Below are positions 8,057 through 16,220 of a DNA stretch of 36,664 bases, in pieces. The stretch's first letter is position 1, and each line of letters begins with the position of its first letter. The stretch comes from Leyella stercorea (GTDB lineage: Bacteria > Bacteroidota > Bacteroidia > Bacteroidales > Bacteroidaceae). The position numbers and the translations under genes were made by a program. The notes under the pieces were generated by a model. That model ran no database searches. It was not told where the DNA came from and worked only from the letters and a program-made list of their open reading frames with translations. The stretch is from assembly GCF_019052365.1 (NCBI RefSeq), contig NZ_JAHQUY010000032.1, positions 1 through 36,664 on the forward strand, written 5' to 3'.

Positions 8057-9325
8057 ATGTTATATTATCTTTTTCGTTTCCTCGAAGAATACGGCATTAG
8101 TGGCTCGCACATGTGGGGCTACATTTCGTTCCGTTCGCTGTTGGCGCTGATATTGTCGCTCGTTATCTCGGCATGGTTCGGCGAGAAGTTTATCAAGTAT
8201 CTCAAGCGCAAGCAGATTACTGAGACTGCGCGCGACGCAAGCATCGACCCGTTCGGTGTGAAGAAGATAGGAGTGCCGTCGATGGGAGGTGTCATCATCA
8301 TCGTCTCCATCCTTGTGCCGGTGCTTCTGCTCGGACGCCTGCGCAACATCTACCTCATATTGATGATTGTCACCACGCTGTGGCTCGGTGTGCTGGGCGG
8401 CATGGACGACTTCATAAAGATATTCCGCCACGACAAGGAAGGCTTGAAGGGCCGCTACAAGATAGTAGGTCAGGTGGGTATCGGTCTGATAGTGGGTCTT
8501 GTGCTGTGGGCGTCGCCAGACGTCAAGATGAACGAGAATCTCGTCTACGAGCGTCAGGGTCAGGAGATAGTAGTGAAGCATCAGAGCGAAGCGCACAAGT
8601 CGCTAAAGACAACCATCCCGTTCGTCAAGAGCCATAACCTCGACTACTCGCGCATTACGAGCATCTTCGGCGAGCACCGCGTTGCGGCAGGCTGGATATT
8701 GTTCGTGATAATGACCATCATCGTGGTGACAGCGGTGAGCAACGGCGCCAACCTTAACGACGGTATGGACGGCATGTGTGCCGGCAACTCCGCCATCATC
8801 GGTGTGGCGTTGGGCATACTGGCGTATGTGAGTTCGCACATAGAGTATGCGAGCTATCTTAACATAATGTACATACCGGAGTCGCAGGAGCTTGTGGTGT
8901 TCCTCTGCGCCTTTGTGGGTGCGCTGATAGGCTTCCTTTGGTACAACGCCTATCCGGCTCAGGTGTTCATGGGCGACACCGGCTCGCTCACAATCGGCGG
9001 TATCATCGCCGTTACTGCGATAATCATCCACAAGGAGCTGCTTCTGCCGATACTCTGTGGCATCTTCTTCGTGGAGAGTCTGAGCGTCATACTGCAGGTC
9101 TACTACTACAAGCTGGGCAAGCGTCGCGGCGTAAAGCAGCGCATCTTCAAGCGTACGCCTATCCACGACAACTTCCGCACGCAGGCTTCGCAGCTCGACC
9201 CCGACTGCAAGTATCTCATCACTCGACCGAAGGGTGCATTCCACGAGTCGAAGATTACGGTTCGCTTTTGGATTACGACGATAATCCTGGCGGCTATGAC
9301 CATTATAACATTAAAGATTAGATAG
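8057..9325 (+). CDS. mraY: Phospho-N-acetylmuramoyl-pentapeptide-transferase
   Basis: MraY moves phospho-MurNAc-pentapeptide onto undecaprenyl phosphate, making lipid I at the inner membrane. The polytopic 422-residue protein shows the family residues: Asp117-Asp118 (GGMDDFIKI), the Mg-binding NLNDGMDGM box at 232-240 with Asp235, MGDTGS at 305-310, and the histidine-containing loop RIFKRTPIHDNFR near the C-terminus. It is about 60 residues longer than E. coli MraY, because a hydrophilic insert (about residues 154-200, including NENLVYERQGQEIVVKHQSE) separates two membrane segments; I recall a similar insert in Bacteroidetes homologues. It follows murE by 22 bases. Behind it comes repeat DNA before murD. 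Confidence 0.96.
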   Translation: MLYYLFRFLEEYGISGSHMWGYISFRSLLALILSLVISAWFGEKFIKYLKRKQITETARDASIDPFGVKKIGVPSMGGVIIIVSILVPVLLLGRLRNIYLILMIVTTLWLGVLGGMDDFIKIFRHDKEGLKGRYKIVGQVGIGLIVGLVLWASPDVKMNENLVYERQGQEIVVKHQSEAHKSLKTTIPFVKSHNLDYSRITSIFGEHRVAAGWILFVIMTIIVVTAVSNGANLNDGMDGMCAGNSAIIGVALGILAYVSSHIEYASYLNIMYIPESQELVVFLCAFVGALIGFLWYNAYPAQVFMGDTGSLTIGGIIAVTAIIIHKELLLPILCGIFFVESLSVILQVYYYKLGKRRGVKQRIFKRTPIHDNFRTQASQLDPDCKYLITRPKGAFHESKITVRFWITTIILAAMTIITLKIR

Positions 9326-9470
9326 GAAGGGTGTTGAGATGTTGAGATGGTGAGGTGTTGAGATGTTGACATTTCCATTGTTATGTTGAGATGTTTGCAT
9401 TTCCAATATTTCCGAATCGTCTCATTTCTCAGCAGAAATACATCTTTCTTGGTTCTAAAATCATAAAACA
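9326..9470. repeat. GTTGAGATG 9-base repeat between mraY and murD
   Basis: From about 9332 to 9393 the gap holds imperfect tandem copies of the nine-base unit GTTGAGATG, with GGTGAGGTG variants. It continues as TTTGCATTTCC-type sequence up to the murD ATG. No promoter with a TAnnTTTG box is visible. The same unit occurs at 10806-10992 and inside the gene at 27075-28145. Confidence 0.8.
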
Positions 9471-10802
9471 ATGAAAAGAATAGTTATTCTTGGAGCCGGC
9501 GAGAGTGGAGCCGGTGCCGCAGTGTTGGCAAAGAAGGAAGGTTTCGACGTGTTCGTTAGCGACATGTCTGCCATCAAAGACAAATACAAGAAGCTGCTCG
9601 ACGACCACGCCATCGAGTGGGAGGAGCGTCAGCATACCGAGGAGAAGATTCTCTCTGCCGACGAAATCATCAAGAGTCCGGGCATACCGAAGGAGGCTCC
9701 GATGGTGAAGGCTGCGATGGAGAAGGGTATACACATTATCAGCGAGATAGAGTTTGCGGGCCGCTACACCCACTCGAAGATGATCTGTATCACCGGCTCG
9801 AACGGCAAGACGACAACGACGTCGCTCATCTATCATATCTTCAAGACGGCAGGCTACGACGTGGGCTTGGCGGGCAACATCGGACGCTCGCTTGCGCTGC
9901 AGGTGGCTGAGGATCCGCATGAATACTACATCATAGAGCTTAGCTCGTTCCAGCTCGACAACATGTACGACTTCCACGCCAATATCGCCATCCTGCTGAA
10001 CATCACGCCCGACCATCTCGACCGCTACGACTACTGCATGCAGAATTACGTGGACGCGAAGATGCGCATCATACAGAACCAGACCGACAAGGACTCGTTC
10101 ATCTACTGGAACGACGACCCAGTCATCAAGCGCGAGCTGGAGAAGTACGACATCAAGGCTATACAGTATCCGTTCTCGGAGCTGAAGGAGAAAGGCTCTA
10201 TCGGCTATATGGAGGACGGCGAGTATACCATTGAGAAGCCAACGCCGTTCAATATGGAGCAGGAGGAGCTGTCGCTCACGGGCAAGCACAACATATACAA
10301 CTCGCTGGCTGCGGGCATCGCGGGCAACATCACGGGCATCAAGAAGGACGTGATACGCCAGAGCCTGAGCGACTTCCCCGGCGTGGAGCATCGTCTGGAG
10401 AAGGTGTGCAAGGTAGGCGGCGTGCAGTATGTCAACGACTCGAAGGCTACGAACGTAGACGCCTGCTGGTATGCTCTTGAGAGCATGAAGACGCCTACCA
10501 TCCTCATCATCGGCGGCAAGGACAAGGGCAACGACTATAACGAGATACTCGATCTGGTGAAGCAGAAGTGCAAGGCGCTTGTGTTCCTCGGAGCCGACAA
10601 CAAGAAGCTGCACGACTTCTTCGACAACGTGGGCGTGGAGATTCGCGACACCCACTCGATGAAGGACTGCGTGGCGGCTTGCTACGAGCTGGCTGAGCCG
10701 GGCGACACCGTGCTGCTGAGTCCGTGCTGCGCAAGCTTCGACCTCTTCAAGAATATGGAGGACAGAGGCGAGCAGTTCAAGACGTTGGTGAGAGGGCTGT
10801 AA
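9471..10802 (+). CDS. murD: UDP-N-acetylmuramoylalanine--D-glutamate ligase
   Basis: MurD adds D-glutamate to UDP-MurNAc-L-Ala. The 443-residue protein begins with the Rossmann-like ILGAGESGAGAAVLA segment, and has ATP-binding GSNGKTTT at residues 109-116, the IELSSFQLDNM segment, NITPDHLDRYD, the HNIYNSLAAGIAG motif, VEHRLEKV, and the C-terminal YVNDSKATNVDA and LLSPCCASFDLF blocks typical of MurD. The initiating ATG is supported because the glycine-rich strand starts at residue 5. Repeat DNA lies on both sides, so its place in one long dcw transcript may be interrupted or modulated. Confidence 0.96.
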   Translation: MKRIVILGAGESGAGAAVLAKKEGFDVFVSDMSAIKDKYKKLLDDHAIEWEERQHTEEKILSADEIIKSPGIPKEAPMVKAAMEKGIHIISEIEFAGRYTHSKMICITGSNGKTTTTSLIYHIFKTAGYDVGLAGNIGRSLALQVAEDPHEYYIIELSSFQLDNMYDFHANIAILLNITPDHLDRYDYCMQNYVDAKMRIIQNQTDKDSFIYWNDDPVIKRELEKYDIKAIQYPFSELKEKGSIGYMEDGEYTIEKPTPFNMEQEELSLTGKHNIYNSLAAGIAGNITGIKKDVIRQSLSDFPGVEHRLEKVCKVGGVQYVNDSKATNVDACWYALESMKTPTILIIGGKDKGNDYNEILDLVKQKCKALVFLGADNKKLHDFFDNVGVEIRDTHSMKDCVAACYELAEPGDTVLLSPCCASFDLFKNMEDRGEQFKTLVRGL

Positions 10803-11007
10803 TAAGGTGTTGAGGTGTTGAGATGTTGAGGTGGTGAGAAATGTGTTGAGGTGGTGAGGTGGTGAAAGAAAGGTGGTGTGGTGGTGTGATGGTGTTATGT
10901 TGAGATTTGTATTGCTAATGTCAACATCTCAACATCTCAACACCTCAACATCTCAACATAACATCATCTCACCACAACAACACCTCAACATAAAATAGCA
11001 ACAAGCA
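10803..11007. repeat. Inverted GTTGAGATG repeat arrays between murD and ftsW
   Basis: The array TGTTGAGGTGTTGAGATG... at 10808-10830 has a perfect 23-base inverted partner at 10928-10950, and an inner 14-base pair lies at 10893-10906 and 10950-10963. Between them are GGTGGTGTGGTGG variants. The two oppositely oriented arrays could fold into a long stem in the transcript between murD and ftsW. No gene and no clear promoter are visible. Confidence 0.85.
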
Positions 11008-12270
11008 ATGATAAACAAGACATTAGGCAATATATTCAAAGGCGACAAGGTGATATGGATGGTGTTCTTCTTCCTGTGCCTTGTCAGCATCATCGAGGTG
11101 TATTCGGCTTCGTCGCAGCTCACGTATAAGGCGAGCAGCTATACGGCGCCGGTGCTGAAGCATATCATGCTGATCGTGATCGGAATAGTCTGCATGGTGG
11201 TGACGCTCAACGTGAAGTGCAGATACTTCAAGATGGCTACGCCGTTCGTACTGCTTTTCGCTGTAGTCACGCTGCTATGGGTGGCTATTGCCGGCGCCTC
11301 CACCAACGGTGCGCAACGCTGGATAGTACTCTTCGGCTTACAGTTTCAGCCGTCGGAGATAGCGAAGGGCGCTATGGTGCTGGCAACGGCGCAGATACTG
11401 AGTGCGTTGCAGACGGAGAATGGCGCCGACAAGCTGGCTTTCAGGTATATACTGATGGTGTGCCTCCCCATCGTGCCGCTCATCATGGTTGAGAATCTGT
11501 CGACGGCGATGCTGCTCTGCTTAGTGATATTCATGATGATGCTGCTCGGGCGTGTTCCGGCGCGGCAGTTGGGTGCGCTTCTGGGCGTCGTGGTGCTGGC
11601 TGTGGCGCTCCTGGTGTGCTGCGTCATGGCGTTCGGTACCGACGAGGAGGCGCAGAAGCCCGCTAACCAGACGCTTACCGAGCAGACTATAGAGCAGAAG
11701 AAGGAGGATAAAAGCACTGTAGAGAGGGTGTTCCACCGCTTCGATACGTGGAAATCGCGCATCAACAAGTTCCTCGCCCACAAGGATGTGGCGCCGAAGG
11801 ACGTAGACCTCGACAAGGACGCTCAGGTGGCGCACGCCAACATCGCCATTGCTACGTCGAACATCATGGGAAAGGGACCGGGCAACTCCGAGGAGCGCGA
11901 CTTCGTGTCGCAGGCGTTCAGCGACTTCATCTACGCCATCATCATCGAGGAGATGGGCATCTTGGGCGCTACGGGCGTGGCTATGCTCTACATCATACTG
12001 CTGTTCCGCACGGGGCGCATAGCCAGCCGCTGCGAGAACAACTTCCCGGCGTTCTTCGCCATGGGACTGGCGCTGCTGCTCGTGACGCAGGCGCTGTTCA
12101 ACATGTGTGTGGCTGTGGGCTTGGTGCCGGTGACGGGTCAGCCGCTGCCGTTCATCAGTAAGGGTGGTACGGCGACCATCATCAACTGCGTGTACATCGG
12201 CGCGATACTCAGCGTGAGCCGCTCGGCGCAGCGCAAGCAGGAGATAATAGCAGACACGAACGTAGCGTAG
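11008..12270 (+). CDS. ftsW: Septal peptidoglycan glycosyltransferase FtsW (SEDS family)
   Basis: FtsW polymerises lipid II into septal glycan strands together with the class B PBP encoded upstream. The 420-residue polytopic protein has the SEDS landmarks: STNGAQRWIVLFGLQFQPSEIAKGAMV, the long hydrophilic periplasmic loop (about residues 212-285), GPGNSEERDFVSQAFSDFIYAIIIEEMG containing the conserved catalytic-region acidic residues, and the final VTGQPLPFISKGGTATIINC. RodA is the main alternative, but the dcw location favours FtsW. The ATG at 11008 leaves a short cytoplasmic leader before the first helix (VIWMVFFFLCLVSIIEVYS). A strong terminator-like hairpin follows about 55 bases after the stop. 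Confidence 0.95.
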   Translation: MINKTLGNIFKGDKVIWMVFFFLCLVSIIEVYSASSQLTYKASSYTAPVLKHIMLIVIGIVCMVVTLNVKCRYFKMATPFVLLFAVVTLLWVAIAGASTNGAQRWIVLFGLQFQPSEIAKGAMVLATAQILSALQTENGADKLAFRYILMVCLPIVPLIMVENLSTAMLLCLVIFMMMLLGRVPARQLGALLGVVVLAVALLVCCVMAFGTDEEAQKPANQTLTEQTIEQKKEDKSTVERVFHRFDTWKSRINKFLAHKDVAPKDVDLDKDAQVAHANIAIATSNIMGKGPGNSEERDFVSQAFSDFIYAIIIEEMGILGATGVAMLYIILLFRTGRIASRCENNFPAFFAMGLALLLVTQALFNMCVAVGLVPVTGQPLPFISKGGTATIINCVYIGAILSVSRSAQRKQEIIADTNVA

Positions 12271-12324
12271 GCTTTCAGAGTGCTGAAGCCTTCGGATCGG
12301 AAAGTAGAAGCAAAACATACGTAC

Positions 12325-12418
12325 AATTCCCGCAGCGCTGGAATGCAATTACAGCATATATGTAACAACACTACATCATATCGGTAATTGCATTCCAGCG
12401 CTGCGGGAATTTTTTTTG
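12325..12418 (+). terminator. Strong intrinsic terminator between ftsW and murG
   Basis: Perfect 28-base inverted arms at 12325-12352 and 12384-12411 enclose a 31-base AT-rich loop, and an eight-T run follows directly at 12410-12417. This is the strongest stem in the window and would separate the upstream dcw genes from murG onward. The octamer ATACGTAC occurs on both sides (12317-12324 and 12423-12430). The rest of the 315-base ftsW-murG gap holds the murG promoter and nothing else that I recognise. Confidence 0.85.
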
Positions 12419-12554
12419 TTCTATACGTACGTTGAAGTCCGTTCTGCGCATTCAAGCAATAGGGTCTCAGAGTGTAGGTTGCAATCGGTTGCACATTAAT
12501 TAAAAAAAGCGTAATAAAAAAAGCACAATAATCTACATTATCAGAAAAAATGAT

Positions 12555-12562
12555 TAATTTTG
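12555..12562 (+). promoter_or_regulatory. Predicted -7 box of a murG promoter
   Basis: TAATTTTG fits TAnnTTTG exactly and lies 24 bases before the murG ATG, downstream of the strong terminator. No clear -33 TTTG is seen. Position and sequence suggest a fresh start for murG-murC-ftsQ and possibly ftsA-ftsZ. Confidence 0.6.
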
Positions 12563-12585
12563 TAAGTTGAAAGAAATGTGAGCAA

Positions 12586-13701
12586 ATGGAACAGGAATTA
12601 AGAGTCATTGTTAGTGGCGGCGGCACCGGAGGCCATATCTTCCCAGCCGTATCAATAGCCAATGCAATTAAATCGAAGTGCCCCAACGCGAAGATACTCT
12701 TCGTTGGAGCCCTCGGACGTATGGAGATGCAGCGTGTGCCCGACGCAGGCTACGAGATAGTAGGACTACCGGTGAGAGGATTCATCCGCCCACTCTGGTC
12801 GCCCCGTAACATCGGTGTTGCGCTCGACTTCCTGCGCAGCAAGCGAATGGTGCGCAAGACAATCCGCGAGTTCGCGCCCGACGTAGTAGTAGGCGTAGGC
12901 GGATACGCCAGCGCAGCCACGCTCGACGCAGCCAGCTCGATGGGCATCCCCACGCTCATACAGGAGCAGAACTCATACGCCGGCGTAACCAACAAGCACC
13001 TTGCTGCAAAAGCGCGCAAGATATGCGTGGCATACGACGGCATGGAGCGCTTCTTCCCCGCAGAGAAGATAATAAACACCGGCAACCCCGTGCGCCAGAA
13101 CCTCATCGAGACCACCATCTCGCGCGAAGACGCCCTGCGCAGCTTCGGTCTCGACCCCGCTAAGAAGACCATCCTCCTCGTAGGCGGCAGCCTCGGAGCG
13201 CGCACCGTGAACGAAAGCGTGCTGCAGCACCTCGACCTCGTAGAGAAAAGCGGCGTGCAGTTCATCTGGCAGACCGGCAAATACTACAGCGCAGCCGTAG
13301 CCGAGCAGCTCAAGGCACACAAGCCCCTGCCCATGCTTAAGGTGATGGACTTCATCGGCGACATGGGAGCGGCGTACAAAGCAGCCGACCTCGTGATAAG
13401 CCGCGCCGGCGCAAGCTCAGTCAGCGAGTTTTGTCTGATAGGCAAGCCCGTCATACTCGTGCCTTCGCCCAATGTGGCAGAAGACCACCAGACGAAGAAC
13501 GCACTCGCCCTTGTCAACAAGGACGCAGCCCTCTACGTGAAGGATGCCGACGCACCCGCAACGCTGCTGCAGCTCGCCGTCGACACCGTGAACGACCCCG
13601 AGCAGCTCGCGCAGCTCACAGCCAACATAAAGAAACTTGGCAAGCACAACTCTGCCGACGTCATTGCCGACGAAGTGCTCAAGCTCGCCAACAAAAAATA
13701 A
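12586..13701 (+). CDS. murG: UDP-GlcNAc:lipid I N-acetylglucosaminyltransferase
   Basis: MurG converts lipid I to lipid II on the cytoplasmic face of the inner membrane. The GT28 fold is clear in the 371 residues: the N-terminal SGGGTGGHIFPA loop at about residues 10-21, GVGGYASAATL, IQEQNSYAGVTNKHLA, the NPVRQNL turn, the second-domain LLVGGSLGARTVNESV, and the UDP-GlcNAc-binding ISRAGASSVSEFCLIGKPVILVP with EDHQTKNAL. Length is normal. The start is supported by the glycine-rich loop beginning at residue 10. murC follows after 10 bases. Confidence 0.96.
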   Translation: MEQELRVIVSGGGTGGHIFPAVSIANAIKSKCPNAKILFVGALGRMEMQRVPDAGYEIVGLPVRGFIRPLWSPRNIGVALDFLRSKRMVRKTIREFAPDVVVGVGGYASAATLDAASSMGIPTLIQEQNSYAGVTNKHLAAKARKICVAYDGMERFFPAEKIINTGNPVRQNLIETTISREDALRSFGLDPAKKTILLVGGSLGARTVNESVLQHLDLVEKSGVQFIWQTGKYYSAAVAEQLKAHKPLPMLKVMDFIGDMGAAYKAADLVISRAGASSVSEFCLIGKPVILVPSPNVAEDHQTKNALALVNKDAALYVKDADAPATLLQLAVDTVNDPEQLAQLTANIKKLGKHNSADVIADEVLKLANKK

Positions 13702-13711
13702 AGAAACAGAA

Positions 13712-15091
13712 ATGGAACTCAAAGATATCAAAGCCGTTTATTTCGTAGGCGCAGGCGGCATCGGCATGAGCGCCATCGCACGCTACTTCATACGCAAGGG
13801 CGTGGTAGTGGCAGGCTACGACAAGACACCCTCAGAACTCACAAAGCAACTCGAACGCGAAGGCGCACTCCTCCACTACGAGGAGAACGTAGACGAGATA
13901 CCGCACGCCTGCCGCGACCCGAAACAGTGCCTCGTGATATACACACCAGCAATACCAGCCGAACACAAGGAGCTGCAATACTTCCGCGCAAACGGATTCA
14001 CCGTAGAAAAGCGCGCACAGGTGCTCGGCACACTAACACGCACACACAAGGGACTCTGCGTAGCCGGCACACACGGCAAGACATCGACCTCTACAATGTG
14101 CGCACACATCATGCACCAGGGCCACATCGACTGCAACGCTTTCCTCGGCGGAATATCAAAGAACTATAGCACCAACTACATCATCTCCGCAGAAAGCGAC
14201 TATGTAGTGATAGAAGCCGACGAGTTCGACCGCTCCTTCCATTGGCTCCGCCCATGGATGAGCGTCATCACCGCCACCGACCCCGACCACCTCGACATCT
14301 ACGGCACTAAAGAAGCCTACCTCGAAAGCTTCCGCCACTACACCACACTCATACAGCCCGGCGGCGCACTCATCATACACCGCGGACTCGAGATGCACGC
14401 CGACGTGCAGCCCGGAGTGAAGGTATACGAGTACAGTCGCACCGAGGGCGACTTCCACGCCGAGAACATACGCATCGACAACGGAACAATCACCTTCGAC
14501 TTCGTCTCGCCCATCGAGAACGTAAAGGACGTAGAGCTCGGACAGCCCGTGCCAATCAACATCGACAACGGCATCGCAGCAATGGCAATGGCACAGCTCG
14601 CCGGATGCACAGCCGAAGAACTCAAGTACGGCATGAAGACATACCGCGGCGTAGACCGACGCTTCGACTTCAAGATAAACGACAGCCGACACGTCCTGCT
14701 CTCCGACTACGCACACCACCCCAAGGAGATATACCAGAGCGCAAAGAGCATACGCGAACTCTACAAGGGCCGCCATATCACAGCTATATTCCAGCCCCAC
14801 CTCTACACTCGCACACGCGACTTCTACCGCGACTTCGCCGATGCGCTCAGCCAGCTCGACGAGGTGATACTCACAGAGATCTACCCCGCACGCGAGCAAC
14901 CCATTGAAGGCGTCACATCGCAGCTCATCTACGACAATCTCCGACCAGGCATCGAGAAGAGCATCATACGCAAGGACGACGTGCTCGACCTCGTTAAGCA
15001 GCGCGACTTCGACGTGCTCGTCATACTCGGCGCAGGCGACCTCGACAACTACATGCCACAAATAACAAAAATAATAGAAAACAAGAAGTGA
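13712..15091 (+). CDS. murC: UDP-N-acetylmuramate--L-alanine ligase
   Basis: MurC adds the first stem residue, L-alanine, to UDP-MurNAc. The 459-residue protein opens with the Rossmann loop YFVGAGGIGMSAIARYF, then has GTHGKTST at residues 119-126, AESDYVVIEADEFDRSFH, ATDPDHLDIYG, VDRRFDF, SDYAHHPKEI and FQPHLYTRTRDF, all MurC-specific. I chose the ATG at 13712 because an upstream in-frame ATG (13637) lies within murG and would put about 25 unrelated residues before the glycine loop. The TGA overlaps the ftsQ GTG start (GTGA), implying coupling. Like murG and ftsQ, the coding strand seems unusually rich in A and C. Confidence 0.96.
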   Translation: MELKDIKAVYFVGAGGIGMSAIARYFIRKGVVVAGYDKTPSELTKQLEREGALLHYEENVDEIPHACRDPKQCLVIYTPAIPAEHKELQYFRANGFTVEKRAQVLGTLTRTHKGLCVAGTHGKTSTSTMCAHIMHQGHIDCNAFLGGISKNYSTNYIISAESDYVVIEADEFDRSFHWLRPWMSVITATDPDHLDIYGTKEAYLESFRHYTTLIQPGGALIIHRGLEMHADVQPGVKVYEYSRTEGDFHAENIRIDNGTITFDFVSPIENVKDVELGQPVPINIDNGIAAMAMAQLAGCTAEELKYGMKTYRGVDRRFDFKINDSRHVLLSDYAHHPKEIYQSAKSIRELYKGRHITAIFQPHLYTRTRDFYRDFADALSQLDEVILTEIYPAREQPIEGVTSQLIYDNLRPGIEKSIIRKDDVLDLVKQRDFDVLVILGAGDLDNYMPQITKIIENKK

Positions 15092-16167
15092 AACTGTCTC
15101 CAAGCAAAATCTTCTTCATCCTAAGCGATGTACTGATAGCCGTATACCTGGCGTTCGCGTTCTGCTCATTCGACAAGAAAGGCGGAAACCATACGCTGTG
15201 CAATAAGGTGAACATCGACATCGCCGACAACGCCACAAGCGGATTCATCGATGCGAAGATAATAAAAGACAGACTGCAGAAAGGCGGCGCCTACCCCATG
15301 GGCAAGGAAATATGCAAGGTAGACGCGCGCCGAATTGAAGAAATGCTCAAGGCGAGTCCCTTCGTGCAGACAGCCGACTGCTACAAGACAGAAGGCGGAC
15401 ACGTATACATCAGCGTGACCCAGCGCATGCCCGTGATAAGAATCAAGGCCGACAACGGCGACGACTACTACGTAGACGACAACGACCGCGTAATGCCCAC
15501 AACCCACTACGTGAGTGACCTCATCATCGCAACAGGAGCAATCAACCGCTGGTACGCCACCAACTTCCTCTCACCCTTGGGACGCGTGATAATGGCAAAC
15601 GACGTGTGGAAGAACCTCATAGAGCAGATAAACGTGCTGCCTAACCACAGCGTCGAAATCGTGCCGCGCGTAGGCGACCACATCGTACACCTCGGACGAC
15701 TGCCCGACGGCAACCGACGCACAGACCATTACACGCTCATACGCAAGTTCATGGAAGTGAAGATGACCCGACTGCTGAAGTTCTACAAGTACGGACTCTC
15801 AGAAGTAGGCTGGAACAAATACTCGTACATAGACATCGAGTTCGACAACCAAATCATCTGCCGAAAGAAATCGGCAAAGCATCAGGCTGCAGCTCCCGTA
15901 CAGCCCGTAGCCCCCGTGCAACCAGCCGCCGAAACAACACAACCGCAGAACGAGACTACGACAACTCCGACCGCAGACACGGAGAAAAAGACCGACAACG
16001 CCTCAAACACCGACCGGACAAAGAAGAAATCGGAAACGAAATCTGAAAAGAAGTTGGAAAAAACCGAGAAGAAGACAGAAAAGAAGTCGGACAAGTCTGT
16101 GAAGAAGACCGAGAAGAAGACCGAAAAGTCCGAGAAGGCAAAGAAGTCGAAAGCCGGCAAAGCATAA
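15088..16167 (+). CDS. ftsQ: Cell division protein FtsQ with long lysine-rich C-terminal tail
   Basis: The start codon is GTG and overlaps the murC stop. One transmembrane helix lies near residues 8-28 (IFFILSDVLIAVYLAFAFCSF), followed by a POTRA-like region (RRIEEMLKASPFVQTADCYKTEGGHVYISVTQRMPVIRI) and a FtsQ/DivIB beta domain up to WNKYSYIDIEFDNQIICRK at about residue 260. The remaining 100 residues are low complexity: an alanine/proline/threonine linker, then repeated EKKTEKK-type units that are about half lysine. FtsQ ties FtsL-type proteins to the septal synthase. The core call rests on topology, POTRA pattern and position between murC and ftsA. The periplasmic lysine tail is unusual and could bind polyanions or peptidoglycan; that is speculation. 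Confidence 0.9.
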   Translation: MKLSPSKIFFILSDVLIAVYLAFAFCSFDKKGGNHTLCNKVNIDIADNATSGFIDAKIIKDRLQKGGAYPMGKEICKVDARRIEEMLKASPFVQTADCYKTEGGHVYISVTQRMPVIRIKADNGDDYYVDDNDRVMPTTHYVSDLIIATGAINRWYATNFLSPLGRVIMANDVWKNLIEQINVLPNHSVEIVPRVGDHIVHLGRLPDGNRRTDHYTLIRKFMEVKMTRLLKFYKYGLSEVGWNKYSYIDIEFDNQIICRKKSAKHQAAAPVQPVAPVQPAAETTQPQNETTTTPTADTEKKTDNASNTDRTKKKSETKSEKKLEKTEKKTEKKSDKSVKKTEKKTEKSEKAKKSKAGKA

Positions 16168-16220
16168 AATTCGGAATCAAGTAACAAAAGATAATTAACA
16201 CTCAACAAGATAAAAAACGT

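Noticed and set aside
9326..9400. CRISPR-like array
   Set aside because: The units are nine bases long with no unique spacers and no cas genes nearby; it is a simple degenerate tandem repeat.
16034..16164. Possible frameshift in ftsQ giving the Lys-rich tail
   Set aside because: The tail is in the same frame, has regular EKKTEKK repeats and ends in a normal stop before the ftsA gap, so it looks like a genuine extension rather than an artefact.
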